From: Pseudaestuariivita rosea
Lineage (GTDB): Bacteria; Pseudomonadota; Alphaproteobacteria; Rhodobacterales; Rhodobacteraceae
Assembly (NCBI RefSeq): GCF_017592335.1
Contig: NZ_JACNMP010000002.1
Coordinates: forward strand, 81,973-145,972
Direction: 5' to 3'
Length of the DNA: 64,000 nucleotides
Shown here: positions 19,027-27,879 of the stretch, piece after piece
How the letters are laid out: each line of letters opens with the position of its first letter
Position numbering within the stretch: position 1 is the first letter of the stretch
The notes under the pieces: generated by a model
What the model was told of the DNA's origin: nothing
Databases searched by the model: none
The model's input: the letters and a program-made list of their open reading frames with translations, nothing else
Made by a program: the position numbers and the translations under genes

Positions 19027-19689
19027 TCAGGCTATCAATTCTTTAACAACACCCACCAAGTCCCGATAATCATGCAGCAGCGCTTCGGGTTGCAACGCTT
19101 TAACACCATCCCCGTCCGGCCCGAAAGTCACCAGAACCGAGGGTACGCCGGCTGCGCGCGCTGTTTCGCGGTCTGTCACCGTGTCGCCGATCAGACAGGA
19201 TTGCGCTACAACACCGCCCGCGCGCTCAACCGCGGCAACATAGGGTGCTGGGTCCGGTTTGCGTACGGGCAATGTGTCGGCCCCGATCATCGACCCGAAG
19301 GCATCGCGCACGCCCAGACGGCGTAGCAATTCCTCGGCCAGGCCTTCGGGCTTGTTCGTGCAAATCCCCACTGCATACCCATCGGTCTTCAACGCCTCAA
19401 CCGCGTCCATCGCGCCAGGATACAGCACCGTATGCACGTCGATATTTTCGCCATAGCTTTGCAACAACCGCGGATATTGGCGGTCGATCTCATCCACACC
19501 AAAGCCCTCGACGCGCGAAAACCCCAATGTCAGCATGGCACGCCCGCCGCGAAAGGCGGTCGATGCATCTGCCACCGGGTCCAGCACATCGCCCAGGCCA
19601 AGCCCGCGAAAACAGCTGTTCGCGGCCTCAATCAGATCGCGAGACGTATCGGCCAGTGTGCCGTCCAGATCGAAAATAACTGTGCGCAT
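19027..19689 (-). CDS. gph: Phosphoglycolate phosphatase (HAD family)
   Basis: 220-residue HAD hydrolase that removes 2-phosphoglycolate formed by DNA repair or by oxygenase side reactions. Motif I FDLDGTLADT is at the N-terminus. Motif II is GICTNKPEG, motif III KPDPAPYV and motif IV IGDTVTDRETA, a good Gph/PGP pattern. I start at the methionine of MRTVIFDLDG (19689), where homology begins; the frame is open to 19719. It is divergent from glmU with a gap of about 100 bases. Related HADs (pyrophosphatase, sugar phosphatase) cannot be fully excluded. Confidence 0.85.
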   Translation of the reverse strand: MRTVIFDLDGTLADTSRDLIEAANSCFRGLGLGDVLDPVADASTAFRGGRAMLTLGFSRVEGFGVDEIDRQYPRLLQSYGENIDVHTVLYPGAMDAVEALKTDGYAVGICTNKPEGLAEELLRRLGVRDAFGSMIGADTLPVRKPDPAPYVAAVERAGGVVAQSCLIGDTVTDRETARAAGVPSVLVTFGPDGDGVKALQPEALLHDYRDLVGVVKELIA

Positions 19690-19793
19690 GGGACCCCGTC
19701 TGTCATGCTTGGTAAACAACTGTGATGGCGCACCCCCTTGCGGGCGGCCCCCGAACCGATAGAACGGCGATGAGCAGAAGGAAAGAGGCCAAT

Positions 19794-21140
19794 ATGCCCA
19801 CAGCCCTGATTATTCTGGCCGCCGGTCAAGGGACCCGGATGAATTCGGACCTGCCCAAGGTGTTGCACCAGATCGCCGGTGCGCCGCTGTTGGTGCACGC
19901 GATGAAGTCGGGCGCGTCGCTGGCGCCGGACCGCACGGTCGTTGTTGCGGGCCATGGCGCCGATCAGGTGAAAGCCGCGGCGCTGGATTGGGACGACAGG
20001 GTGCAAGTCGCCTTGCAGACCGAACAACTGGGCACGGGCCACGCCGTGCTGCAGGCGCGGCAGGCGCTGTCAGGGTTCCAAGGCGATGTCATCGTGCTAT
20101 ACGGCGACACCCCCTTTATCGCGCCGGAAACCCTGGAAAAGATGATCGCCGCGCGGCAGCACCATGCGGTTGTCGTGCTGGGCTTTCAGGCTGCCGATCC
20201 GGGGCGCTACGGGCGGTTGGTGATGACCGGCGACGTGCTGGAAAAGATCGTTGAATATAAGGACGCAAGTGAAGCTGAGCGTGCCATCACCCTTTGCAAT
20301 TCCGGCGTCGTTGCTGCGGATGCGCAGACGTTGTTTGACCTGCTGGATGCCGTGTCAAACGACAATGCGGCGGGGGAATACTATCTGACCGATGTGCCCG
20401 GCATCGCCCGTGCACGCGGGCTGACGGCAACGGTGGTGACTTGTGATGAGGCCGAGACATTGGGCATCGACACCCGTGCAGCCCTGGCGCAGGCCGAGGG
20501 TATCTTTCAAACTCGCGCCCGCACAGAAGCCCTGGACAACGGCGTCACGTTGCAGGCGCCCGACACCGTGATCTTTGCCCATGACACAGTCATCGGCCGC
20601 GATACGGTGATTGAGCCTAATGTCGTCTTTGGCCCCGGTGTGACCGTTGAAAGCGGCGCGCGGGTCCGCGCGTTTTCACATCTTGAGGGCTGCCATATCT
20701 CGCGTGGGGCCATCGTCGGCCCCTATGCCCGCCTGCGCCCAGGTGCGGAACTGGCAGAAGACGTACGCATCGGGAATTTTGTCGAGGTCAAGAATGCAAC
20801 GCTGGCCACGGGTGCCAAGGTCAACCACCTGTCCTATATCGGCGATGCGACCATCGGGGCGGGCACCAACGTGGGCGCGGGCACGATCACCTGCAACTAC
20901 GACGGCGTGATGAAGCATCACACGACCATCGGTGAACGCGCCTTTATCGGGTCGAACACCATGCTGGTCGCCCCGGTCGAGATCGGGGATGAGGCGATGA
21001 CCGCCAGCGGTTCGGTCATCACCGAAGACGTGCCCGCCGGTGATCTGGCCGTGGCGCGCGAAAAACAAACCAACAAAACGGGGCTGGCGCGGCGGTTGAT
21101 GGAAAAACTGCGCGTGATCAAGGCGAAGGGGCTGAACTGA
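19794..21140 (+). CDS. glmU: Bifunctional UDP-GlcNAc pyrophosphorylase / GlcN-1-P acetyltransferase
   Basis: Makes UDP-N-acetylglucosamine for peptidoglycan and lipopolysaccharide. The 448 residues comprise an N-terminal nucleotidyltransferase (LAAGQGTRM, residues 9-17) and a C-terminal left-handed beta-helix with hexapeptide repeats (about 250-430), including the conserved NFVEVKNA and ITCNYDG segments. The ATG at 19794 follows GAAAGAGG; an in-frame extension upstream to 19722 lacks homology. The last base is the first base of glmS (TGATG), so the two are translationally coupled and cover consecutive steps from fructose-6-phosphate to UDP-GlcNAc, lacking only glmM. Confidence 0.97.
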   Translation: MPTALIILAAGQGTRMNSDLPKVLHQIAGAPLLVHAMKSGASLAPDRTVVVAGHGADQVKAAALDWDDRVQVALQTEQLGTGHAVLQARQALSGFQGDVIVLYGDTPFIAPETLEKMIAARQHHAVVVLGFQAADPGRYGRLVMTGDVLEKIVEYKDASEAERAITLCNSGVVAADAQTLFDLLDAVSNDNAAGEYYLTDVPGIARARGLTATVVTCDEAETLGIDTRAALAQAEGIFQTRARTEALDNGVTLQAPDTVIFAHDTVIGRDTVIEPNVVFGPGVTVESGARVRAFSHLEGCHISRGAIVGPYARLRPGAELAEDVRIGNFVEVKNATLATGAKVNHLSYIGDATIGAGTNVGAGTITCNYDGVMKHHTTIGERAFIGSNTMLVAPVEIGDEAMTASGSVITEDVPAGDLAVAREKQTNKTGLARRLMEKLRVIKAKGLN

Positions 21141-22951
21141 TGTGTGGTATCGTTGGCGTTCTGGGCACGCATGAGGTCGCGCCCATTATTCTTGAGGCGC
21201 TGAAGCGGCTGGAATACCGCGGCTATGACAGCGCAGGTATTGCCACGGTAAACAGCGGCACGCTGGACCGCCGGCGTGCCTTGGGCAAGCTGATCAACCT
21301 GTCGGACCTGCTGGTCCATGACCCCCTGCCGGGGAAATCGGGCATCGGCCACACCCGTTGGGCCACGCATGGTGCGCCCTCGGTCGGGAATGCGCATCCG
21401 CACAAGGCGGGGCCGGTGGCCGTGGTGCACAACGGTATCATCGAAAACTTCCGCGAACTTCGGGCCGAATTGGCGGATCACGGCATCGGTTTTGAGACCG
21501 AGACCGACACCGAAACCGTCGCCCTGCTGACCCATCATTATATGACCACCGGCCTTTCCCCGCAGGACGCCGCACTGAAAACCATCGACCGGCTGCACGG
21601 CGCCTTTGCGCTGTGTTTCCTGTTTGATGGCCATGACGATCTGATGGTGGCCTCGCGCAAGGGGTCGCCCCTGGCGATCGGACATGGAGAGGGCGAGATG
21701 TTCGTGGGCTCAGACGCGCTGGCCCTGTCGCCCATGACCGATCGGATCACCTATCTTGAGGAAGGCGACAGCGCCGTTCTGACCCGCACCTCGGTTCAGA
21801 TCCGCGATGCCAATGGTGCCCTGGCCAATCGGCCCGTGAAAACCATCCAGATCGACACAGCCCAGATCGAAAAGGGCGGACATAAACACTTTATGGCCAA
21901 GGAAATCGCCGAACAGCCTGCGGTCATCGGCGACGCGCTGGCCCATCACATCCAGAATGGCCAGATTGCACTGCCCGAGGTTGACTTTACCGGCATCGAC
22001 AGGCTGGTCATGGTCGCCTGCGGCACGGCGTTTTATGCCTGTCTGACTGCGAAATACTGGTTCGAACAGCTGGCGGGCATCCCGGTTGAGGTCGATATCG
22101 CGTCCGAATTCCGCTATCGCGAACCGCCCATCCCCGCAGGCACCGTGGCGCTGTTTGTCAGCCAGTCGGGCGAAACTGCTGACACCTTGGCCGCCTTGCG
22201 CTATTGCGAAGGGCGCGCCGACCGTATCCTGTCGGTGATCAACGTGCCTGAAAGTTCCATCGCGCGCGAAAGCGACGTGGCGCTGCCGATCCATGCGGGC
22301 ACGGAAATCGGCGTCGCTTCGACCAAGGCGTTCACCTGCCAGCTGACGGTGCTGGTCCTGCTGGCCCTGAAAGCCGCACAGGATAAGGGCCGGATCGACG
22401 ATGCGACGCTGCAGCGCCACCTGTCTGACCTGCGCAACCTGCCGGGGCTGATGAACCAGGCGCTGACCCGCAATGGCGATATCGACGCCGTCGCCCGCCA
22501 ACTGGCCGAGGCGACGGATATCCTGTTTCTGGGCCGTGGCCCGATGTACCCTATGGCCCTGGAAGGCGCGCTGAAGTTAAAGGAAATCAGTTATATCCAC
22601 GCCGAGGGCTATGCCTCGGGCGAATTGAAACACGGGCCCATCGCGTTGGTCGATGAAAAGACCCCCATCGTCGTGATGGCCCCGCGCGACGCGCTGTTTG
22701 AGAAGACCGTGTCAAACATGCAAGAGGTCATGGCGCGCGGCGGTAAAGTGCTGCTGATCACCGACGCCAAGGGCGCCGAACAGGCGGGCGACGGCATGTG
22801 GCAAACGCTGATCATGCCCGAGGTTCCCGGCCTGCTGGCCCCGATCCTTTATGCGATCCCCGCGCAACTGCTGGCCTATCATACCGCCGTGGCCAAGGGT
22901 ACGGATGTTGACCAACCGCGTAATCTGGCGAAATCTGTGACGGTGGAATAG
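21140..22951 (+). CDS. glmS: Glutamine-fructose-6-phosphate aminotransferase (isomerizing)
   Basis: Converts fructose-6-phosphate and glutamine to glucosamine-6-phosphate. At 603 residues it has the usual length. The N-terminal glutaminase nucleophile is Cys right after the initiator Met (MCGIVGVLG), with RGYDSAG following. Two SIS domains carry SQSGETADT and the C-terminal PRNLAKSVTVE signature. It forms a coupled pair with glmU. No glmS ribozyme or sRNA target is expected in this phylum, and none is visible. Confidence 0.97.
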   Translation: MCGIVGVLGTHEVAPIILEALKRLEYRGYDSAGIATVNSGTLDRRRALGKLINLSDLLVHDPLPGKSGIGHTRWATHGAPSVGNAHPHKAGPVAVVHNGIIENFRELRAELADHGIGFETETDTETVALLTHHYMTTGLSPQDAALKTIDRLHGAFALCFLFDGHDDLMVASRKGSPLAIGHGEGEMFVGSDALALSPMTDRITYLEEGDSAVLTRTSVQIRDANGALANRPVKTIQIDTAQIEKGGHKHFMAKEIAEQPAVIGDALAHHIQNGQIALPEVDFTGIDRLVMVACGTAFYACLTAKYWFEQLAGIPVEVDIASEFRYREPPIPAGTVALFVSQSGETADTLAALRYCEGRADRILSVINVPESSIARESDVALPIHAGTEIGVASTKAFTCQLTVLVLLALKAAQDKGRIDDATLQRHLSDLRNLPGLMNQALTRNGDIDAVARQLAEATDILFLGRGPMYPMALEGALKLKEISYIHAEGYASGELKHGPIALVDEKTPIVVMAPRDALFEKTVSNMQEVMARGGKVLLITDAKGAEQAGDGMWQTLIMPEVPGLLAPILYAIPAQLLAYHTAVAKGTDVDQPRNLAKSVTVE

Positions 22952-22979
22952 TCGCTTTATTTGACAACGGATTGATCAG

Positions 22980-23444
22980 ATGACCGAAAACACAGCGCGT
23001 TGGTTGATACTGGGCGTTCTTGCTTCTCTTGGACTGATTTTTATAGGGGTAGGGGGTGTTTTCCTTTATAAACAGTACCTGTTCATGTCTGGTGCCCAAA
23101 AAGTCGAGGCCGTCGTCATTCATTTGGATATTAACAATAGTGGCGACAATCCAACGTATCGCCCCACTGTGCGTTATGTTGATAATGCAGGCGATACCCG
23201 CGAAGCGGCATCGCAACTGTTTTCGAACTTTTACGACTACGAAATCGGCGAAACAATTGAAGTTTTCCACAACCATGACCGCGATGACCATATTCGCATT
23301 GACGGTTGGTTTTCGATCTGGGGGTTCGGATCGATTTTCTTTGGTGTTGGTCTTTTATCTCTGATGGTTGGCGGCATTGTGTTTGTTGTGATGACCATAG
23401 CTATGAAAAGAAGAAATCAGTACGATGGCGAAACAGTTCTCTGA
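22980..23444 (+). CDS. DUF3592-type small membrane protein
   Basis: 154 residues. Two membrane segments (about 8-30 and 108-140) flank a soluble beta-rich part of about 75 residues with YRPTVRYVDNAG, the pattern seen in DUF3592 proteins. The soluble part probably lies in the periplasm. Function is unknown. Base composition is AT-richer than the flanking glmS and PNPOx-like genes, which hints at different origin. It lies about 30 bases after glmS and overlaps the next gene by 20 bases. Confidence 0.75.
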   Translation: MTENTARWLILGVLASLGLIFIGVGGVFLYKQYLFMSGAQKVEAVVIHLDINNSGDNPTYRPTVRYVDNAGDTREAASQLFSNFYDYEIGETIEVFHNHDRDDHIRIDGWFSIWGFGSIFFGVGLLSLMVGGIVFVVMTIAMKRRNQYDGETVL

Positions 23445-23985
23445 AATCGAAGCGCCGCATCAGCGCTTTATCGAGGACCAACACCTGTTCTTTGTGGGCA
23501 CCGCTGCGGCCGGGGGGCGCGTGAATGTGTCGCCCAAAGGTATGGACAGCCTGCGCGTTTTGGGACCGAACCGCATTGCCTGGCTGAACCTGACCGGCAG
23601 CGGGAATGAAACCGCGGGGCATCTGCTGGACACGCCGCGTATGACGCTGATGTGGTGTTCCTTTACGACGCGCCCGATGATCCTGCGGGTCTATGGCACG
23701 GCCCGCACCCTGCATCCGCGCGATGCCGACTGGGGCGGGCTTTACGATCATTTTCCGCCCTCGTTCGCGGCCCGGCAAATCTATGACCTGTCGGTCGATC
23801 TGGTTCAGACATCCTGTGGCTACTCGATCCCGTTTTTCGACTATACCGGCCCGCGCGATACGCTGGAAAAATGGGCCGAAGATCGAGGCCCCGAGGCGAT
23901 CCGCACCTATTGGGCCGACCGCAACACAACGACGATCGACGGCATGCCCACCGATATTCTGCCACCCGACGGTCTGATTGACTGA
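23425..23985 (+). CDS. Pyridoxamine 5'-phosphate oxidase-family flavoprotein
   Basis: 186-residue split-barrel flavin-binding protein. It has FFVGTAAAGGRVNVSPKG near the N-terminus, then RVLGPNRIAWLNLTGSGNET and a GTAR strand (the PNPOx-like FMN-binding pattern). Such proteins are often annotated as general stress proteins or F420/FMN-dependent oxidases; the true substrate is unknown. It is not PdxH, because that enzyme's substrate-binding C-terminus is absent. The start lies within the 3' end of the DUF3592 gene, and its last base is the first base of the alkylation-repair gene. Confidence 0.8.
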   Translation: MAKQFSEIEAPHQRFIEDQHLFFVGTAAAGGRVNVSPKGMDSLRVLGPNRIAWLNLTGSGNETAGHLLDTPRMTLMWCSFTTRPMILRVYGTARTLHPRDADWGGLYDHFPPSFAARQIYDLSVDLVQTSCGYSIPFFDYTGPRDTLEKWAEDRGPEAIRTYWADRNTTTIDGMPTDILPPDGLID

Positions 23986-24662
23986 TGCAGCTTGACGATG
24001 CTCTTGCCCAGATGCGCGCCAGGGCCGTGGCGGGCAAGGCCGACGATATGGCCGCCTATCACAAGGCACAGCGCGATTATCTGGGCGTATCGAACCCCGA
24101 TATAGACACATTGACCAAAGCATGGCGCAAGGATCTTTCCCTGGATCAACGCTTGAATCTGGCCGCCGCACTCTGGCAGACCAACATTCACGAGGCCCGC
24201 ATCGCTGCCGCCAAACTGCTGACCCAGGCGCGGATCAGGCCCGATGATACCGCCGCCTGGGACCTGATCAAAAGCTGGGTGCCGGATTTTGACGCCTGGG
24301 CCATCGCCGATCACGCCAGCATCGCAGGTCAGAAACGGCTGGTCTGGGAACCTGAGCGCGCGGATCAGCTTGAACCCTGGACGCGGTCCGACCACATGTG
24401 GACCCGCCGCGCAGTGCTGGTGATGACATTGCCCTGGACCAAACAAAATCACCCCAAACCCGACGATCTGGCCATCCGTCAAAGGGTGCTGGACTGGGCC
24501 GCGGGCTATGTCACCGACCCCGAATGGTTCATCCAGAAAGCCGTCGCCTGGTGGCTGCGCGAACTCTCCAAACACGACGCCACCGCGGTGCAAGGGTTTT
24601 TGGAGGAACACGGATCGCAGATGAAACCCTTCGCCCGCCGCGAGGCGGGGAAATATCTCTAA
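23985..24662 (+). CDS. DNA alkylation repair protein (AlkD-like HEAT repeats)
   Basis: 225-residue all-helical protein of the AlkC/AlkD superfamily, which removes 3-methyl- and 7-methylpurines from DNA without base flipping. HEAT-like helices run throughout. Family features are DYLGVSNPDIDTL near residue 33, an LWQTNIHEARIAAAKLL helix, WTRRAVLVMTL and WFIQKAVAWWLREL. It overlaps the upstream flavoprotein gene by one base and the convergent glycosyltransferase gene by four bases at the 3' end. The assignment to the family is good; the lesion range is not predictable. Confidence 0.83.
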   Translation: MQLDDALAQMRARAVAGKADDMAAYHKAQRDYLGVSNPDIDTLTKAWRKDLSLDQRLNLAAALWQTNIHEARIAAAKLLTQARIRPDDTAAWDLIKSWVPDFDAWAIADHASIAGQKRLVWEPERADQLEPWTRSDHMWTRRAVLVMTLPWTKQNHPKPDDLAIRQRVLDWAAGYVTDPEWFIQKAVAWWLRELSKHDATAVQGFLEEHGSQMKPFARREAGKYL

Positions 24663-26467
24663 CTCAGCCGATCAAATCGAAGCGTCCCGCTGCTATCGCT
24701 TTCCGGCATCTCTGTTAGGCCTAGGTGCTGCAGAACCGGCGCATAGTCTTTCCTTAACCGCGCGGCCTGATCAGGTGATACAAAAGGCATCAGCACCCGC
24801 CTGACGTCCCCCATATCCTGATTTGCAAGTAAATCGGGGGGCACATGGGTGCTATAGCTGATCCGCAGGCAATCGGGGCGAAAATCCCGCAGGTATGCCG
24901 CCAGCCTGCTGGCGTGACCATCATCGTCGGTCTCAAAGACCAAAGGGGCATCTGTGAACTTCAGCCGCGATGTGTCAGCCAAGGCATTCCTTTCCGCAAC
25001 CTGCTTCGCCATACGGATCAGTTCAGTCCTTTGATCTTGCGCTATAAAAACCACATCCGGCATCAACCGCAGCGCCCGCATGGGTACAAATCCGATGCCC
25101 GCGCCCAGGTCCAGCACACGCGAACACCCCTGCAGATACCCCGCGATATTGCGGGCATGGCGGCGATCAAACCGGCCCGACAAAACCGCATTCAAGGCCT
25201 CGGGCGCAAAAATACGGGGGTCGGCGGGCAGCTCAATATCGTGGTTGGGCACCCAGTCCACCGCAATGTCCGCCGACAGGTCAATCGGCCCAGCAAGATA
25301 AGCGTTCCCATCCTGCGCCGCCCATCCCGCCACATCCGGGCTGCGGCGGTCATCCTTGGGCTGATCGGCCAGCTTCTTTTCGACCCACGACATCATCTGC
25401 GCAATCTTGGCCGGATCGCGTGCCTTGGGCGGCTTGGCCTCGACCTGAGTGATCGGCACCTGACCCGCCTCAATCAAACCATCGCGAAACTCTTCGTAAT
25501 CGCGCGTTTTTTTATAGTCAGCCAAAGTGGCCTCGACCCGCTCCAAAGCTGCATAATGCAGCTTGGCCAAAACCGGATCAGTCAGTAATTCGTCCATGAT
25601 CTGACGGCGGCGGTCGGCGTGACGCAGAATGGCGGTATCCTCGACCTCGTTCCGGTCCTGCAGCGCCCAGTAATCGGCGTTATATTTATCTTTCTTGTTG
25701 TTCACATTGCCGCGAAATTTCCGCACCGCGTAGCTGTCGATAGACTTGATCGCATAATGGTTCATCTGCGCCCAGTCATAGCCAAGCGTTCGCCGGATCG
25801 ACCGCCAGCCGCGGAACTTGAAATAATCCTCCATCGGTTGACCCGACCCGTTCAGCCATTTGACGGTATCGGGGAACCCCGTCTCAAGATGCTTGTTCTT
25901 GATGCTGGGGCGATGAATGCCTAGCTTCCAGTAGTCGGGGTCGAACTTGAACAGAGTCTTGACACCCCACCCCTTGTTCCACAGCGGCGGCGCTGCGCGC
26001 GTGTATTGTTCGGTCACAGGCGCGCGCGACCAGTCGACCAGGCCCGCCGACCCGAAAATCCGCCACGTGATCACGACGCCATTCGCGCCTAAGGCGACGG
26101 TATCATCCAACATCCCCTCAATCGTGCCTGAGGGGTGATTGATGCACAAAAACTCGTCCGCATCGAACAGCAACACCCAATCGGCAGCCTGAACCAAAGG
26201 TTCGACTTGCGCATGTTTGATCGCACTCGGCTGCGGTTTGATGCCCTTTGGGATATTGTTTTCGCGATGATACCCCAGCCCAAGTTGTTCCAGCCGCTGC
26301 AACATCTCAACGGTACCGTCGGTGCAGTCGTTGGTGTAAACCAGAATATCGGTAAACCCGACGGCCAAGTGGTGGGCAAACCATTCCAGCAAAAAAGGCG
26401 CCTCGTCCTTCATCATCGAAACGGCCATGACCGTGCCGTGTTTGCTGGTGTTTTTCAGATGTTTCAA
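24659..26467 (-). CDS. Glycosyltransferase fused to an FkbM-like domain
   Basis: 602-residue fusion. The N-terminal part (about 10-340) resembles glycosyltransferase family 2/92-like enzymes: MAVSMMKDEAPFLLEWFAHH, a DADEF metal-binding motif near residue 110, and basic helices. After a proline/lysine linker, the C-terminal part (about 440-600) has a SAM-binding-like motif VLDLGAGIGF and the layout of FkbM methyltransferases, although its later motif (LRISYSTHVPP) is degenerate. It could build and cap a surface glycan. The start is uncertain: TTG at 26467 or ATG at 26428, neither with a good Shine-Dalgarno. It is monocistronic and convergent with the alkylation-repair gene. Confidence 0.78.
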   Translation of the reverse strand: MKHLKNTSKHGTVMAVSMMKDEAPFLLEWFAHHLAVGFTDILVYTNDCTDGTVEMLQRLEQLGLGYHRENNIPKGIKPQPSAIKHAQVEPLVQAADWVLLFDADEFLCINHPSGTIEGMLDDTVALGANGVVITWRIFGSAGLVDWSRAPVTEQYTRAAPPLWNKGWGVKTLFKFDPDYWKLGIHRPSIKNKHLETGFPDTVKWLNGSGQPMEDYFKFRGWRSIRRTLGYDWAQMNHYAIKSIDSYAVRKFRGNVNNKKDKYNADYWALQDRNEVEDTAILRHADRRRQIMDELLTDPVLAKLHYAALERVEATLADYKKTRDYEEFRDGLIEAGQVPITQVEAKPPKARDPAKIAQMMSWVEKKLADQPKDDRRSPDVAGWAAQDGNAYLAGPIDLSADIAVDWVPNHDIELPADPRIFAPEALNAVLSGRFDRRHARNIAGYLQGCSRVLDLGAGIGFVPMRALRLMPDVVFIAQDQRTELIRMAKQVAERNALADTSRLKFTDAPLVFETDDDGHASRLAAYLRDFRPDCLRISYSTHVPPDLLANQDMGDVRRVLMPFVSPDQAARLRKDYAPVLQHLGLTEMPESDSSGTLRFDRLS

Positions 26468-26550
26468 AGCCTGTGCCGGATTTAGAACTGTGATCTGGAA
26501 TTATAAGTTAGCCCAAATATTGGCCTAAGGTAACGCTCTTTCAGAGCGTG

Positions 26551-26642
26551 CCTCCGGCGGGAGTATTTTTACCAAGAAGAAGGGTGTGTCACTCTAGACT
26601 TCTTCTTGGGCGAAATACTCCGGGGCTTGGGGCAGAGCCCCA
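26551..26642. repeat. Dispersed long palindrome, copy 1
   Basis: Two 22-base arms (26561-26582 and 26599-26620) pair at 19 of 22 positions around a 16-base loop. They begin with GAGTATTT and end with AAGAAGAAG. A second hairpin, TGGGGC-AGA-GCCCCA, follows at 26628-26642. The same arrangement recurs at 32278-32364. It lies downstream of the EEP-family gene and probably serves as its terminator or as an mRNA 3'-end structure. The surrounding gap (26468-26691) holds no gene I can support. Confidence 0.8.
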
Positions 26643-26691
26643 ATCGCACGAAGTGCCAGAAACAATGCGCGCGACAGCGCGCTCCGCCGGA

Positions 26692-27879
26692 CTACAGTAA
26701 CTTCAGATGCGCCATGATCTGACCATGGTCCGAGGCCAGCTTGTTATAGGGTGCCTCGGGGTGGCTGCCGTCGGTCAGGTGGTCGTTGAAGACGCTGAAA
26801 TACTCCATCTCGCCCAAACGCGTGTCAAAATCGGGGTCGAAATGGCGGGACAGGTAAATCTGGTCGATGCTTTCGAACACACCGCCAAAGGCGGCCGTAT
26901 AGACCATATCGCGCAGCGATTTGCGGACGAACAGCTTTTCGGCCGAATGCAGCCGCACGCGCTGCACATCTTCGGTGATCTGCAGATTTTCTTCGGCCGT
27001 ATAGCGGTCAGTGGGGCGCTCGGCGTCATGGCGGCGCATCCAGGCGTAGTTCTTGAACGGGATCTCTCCACTGATGATCTCGCTGGACACTGCGTGTTCC
27101 CCGTCGTTGAAGTCGCCCATCACGATCACCGGATGGTCCTGTTCCAGCTCGTCCAGTATCGCGCGGCGCAGGACCCAGGCTTCGGCCATGCGGCGCACGG
27201 CGGCGCGCAGGCTGCCCATGGCGCGACCGGCGGGGTCATAGTTGGTCAGATCAGCCTCGGGGGCAAAGGCCGCGCCCTCGGGCCGTGGATATTCGCCCAG
27301 CTTCGATTTCAGGTGGCAGTTGAACAGCGTGATCACCTGACCGCCCACCGGTATGCGCACCTTCAGCACCGGGCGGGACAGGCGTGTCAGGCGATAGTGA
27401 CCGGCATCCTGCCCTGTCAGATCGCGAAAGGGGATATCCAGCGGTTCAGGCAGCACCTGCAGCACCTCTGGCGTGCCCTCAAACCCCAGACGCGACAACA
27501 CCGCCAGACCGGGCCGCCGCTGCCCCGGCCCACCGTCATTCGCGTTGGGGGCAAAGGCCAGCGCGGCATCGGTATAGGGCGTATAGGCCAGCTTTCGGAA
27601 TATCGCCTTCTTATGATAGCGTTTTGAGGCATCGGGCACCGTCGCCTCATTCGCGGCCACGCCACGCACGTCGGCCTCGGCCACGACGTGACGCAGGGCG
27701 TCTTCTTCGAAAATTTCCTGAAACCCGATGACATCGGCATCCATCGTCAGGATCTGATCGGCCAGCCAGTCCTGTTTCCAGGCGTATTCCTCGGGCGTGT
27801 ATTTTTCGAACTTGTAATACTCCTGATCCGCACCGATCAGGTTTTTAACGTTGAAACTGGCGACAGTGAAACGGGTCAT
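26692..27879 (-). CDS. Endonuclease/exonuclease/phosphatase-family protein
   Basis: 395-residue cytoplasmic protein (no signal peptide) of the EEP superfamily. Metal-site motifs are SFNVKNL at the N-terminus, IGFQEIFE (catalytic Glu), VMGDFNDGEH and the terminal SDHGQIMAHL histidine motif. The family hydrolyses phosphodiesters in nucleic acids, lipids or inositol phosphates; the substrate is not predictable. It is the last gene of a four-gene reverse operon (HAD, alpha/beta hydrolase, threonine dehydratase, EEP), its ATG overlapping the preceding stop by four bases. Confidence 0.85.
   Translation of the reverse strand: MTRFTVASFNVKNLIGADQEYYKFEKYTPEEYAWKQDWLADQILTMDADVIGFQEIFEEDALRHVVAEADVRGVAANEATVPDASKRYHKKAIFRKLAYTPYTDAALAFAPNANDGGPGQRRPGLAVLSRLGFEGTPEVLQVLPEPLDIPFRDLTGQDAGHYRLTRLSRPVLKVRIPVGGQVITLFNCHLKSKLGEYPRPEGAAFAPEADLTNYDPAGRAMGSLRAAVRRMAEAWVLRRAILDELEQDHPVIVMGDFNDGEHAVSSEIISGEIPFKNYAWMRRHDAERPTDRYTAEENLQITEDVQRVRLHSAEKLFVRKSLRDMVYTAAFGGVFESIDQIYLSRHFDPDFDTRLGEMEYFSVFNDHLTDGSHPEAPYNKLASDHGQIMAHLKLL

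Noticed and set aside
22952..22979. Ribozyme or riboswitch around glmS
   Set aside because: The glmU-glmS junction is a one-base overlap and the gap after glmS is under 30 bases, leaving no room for such an element.
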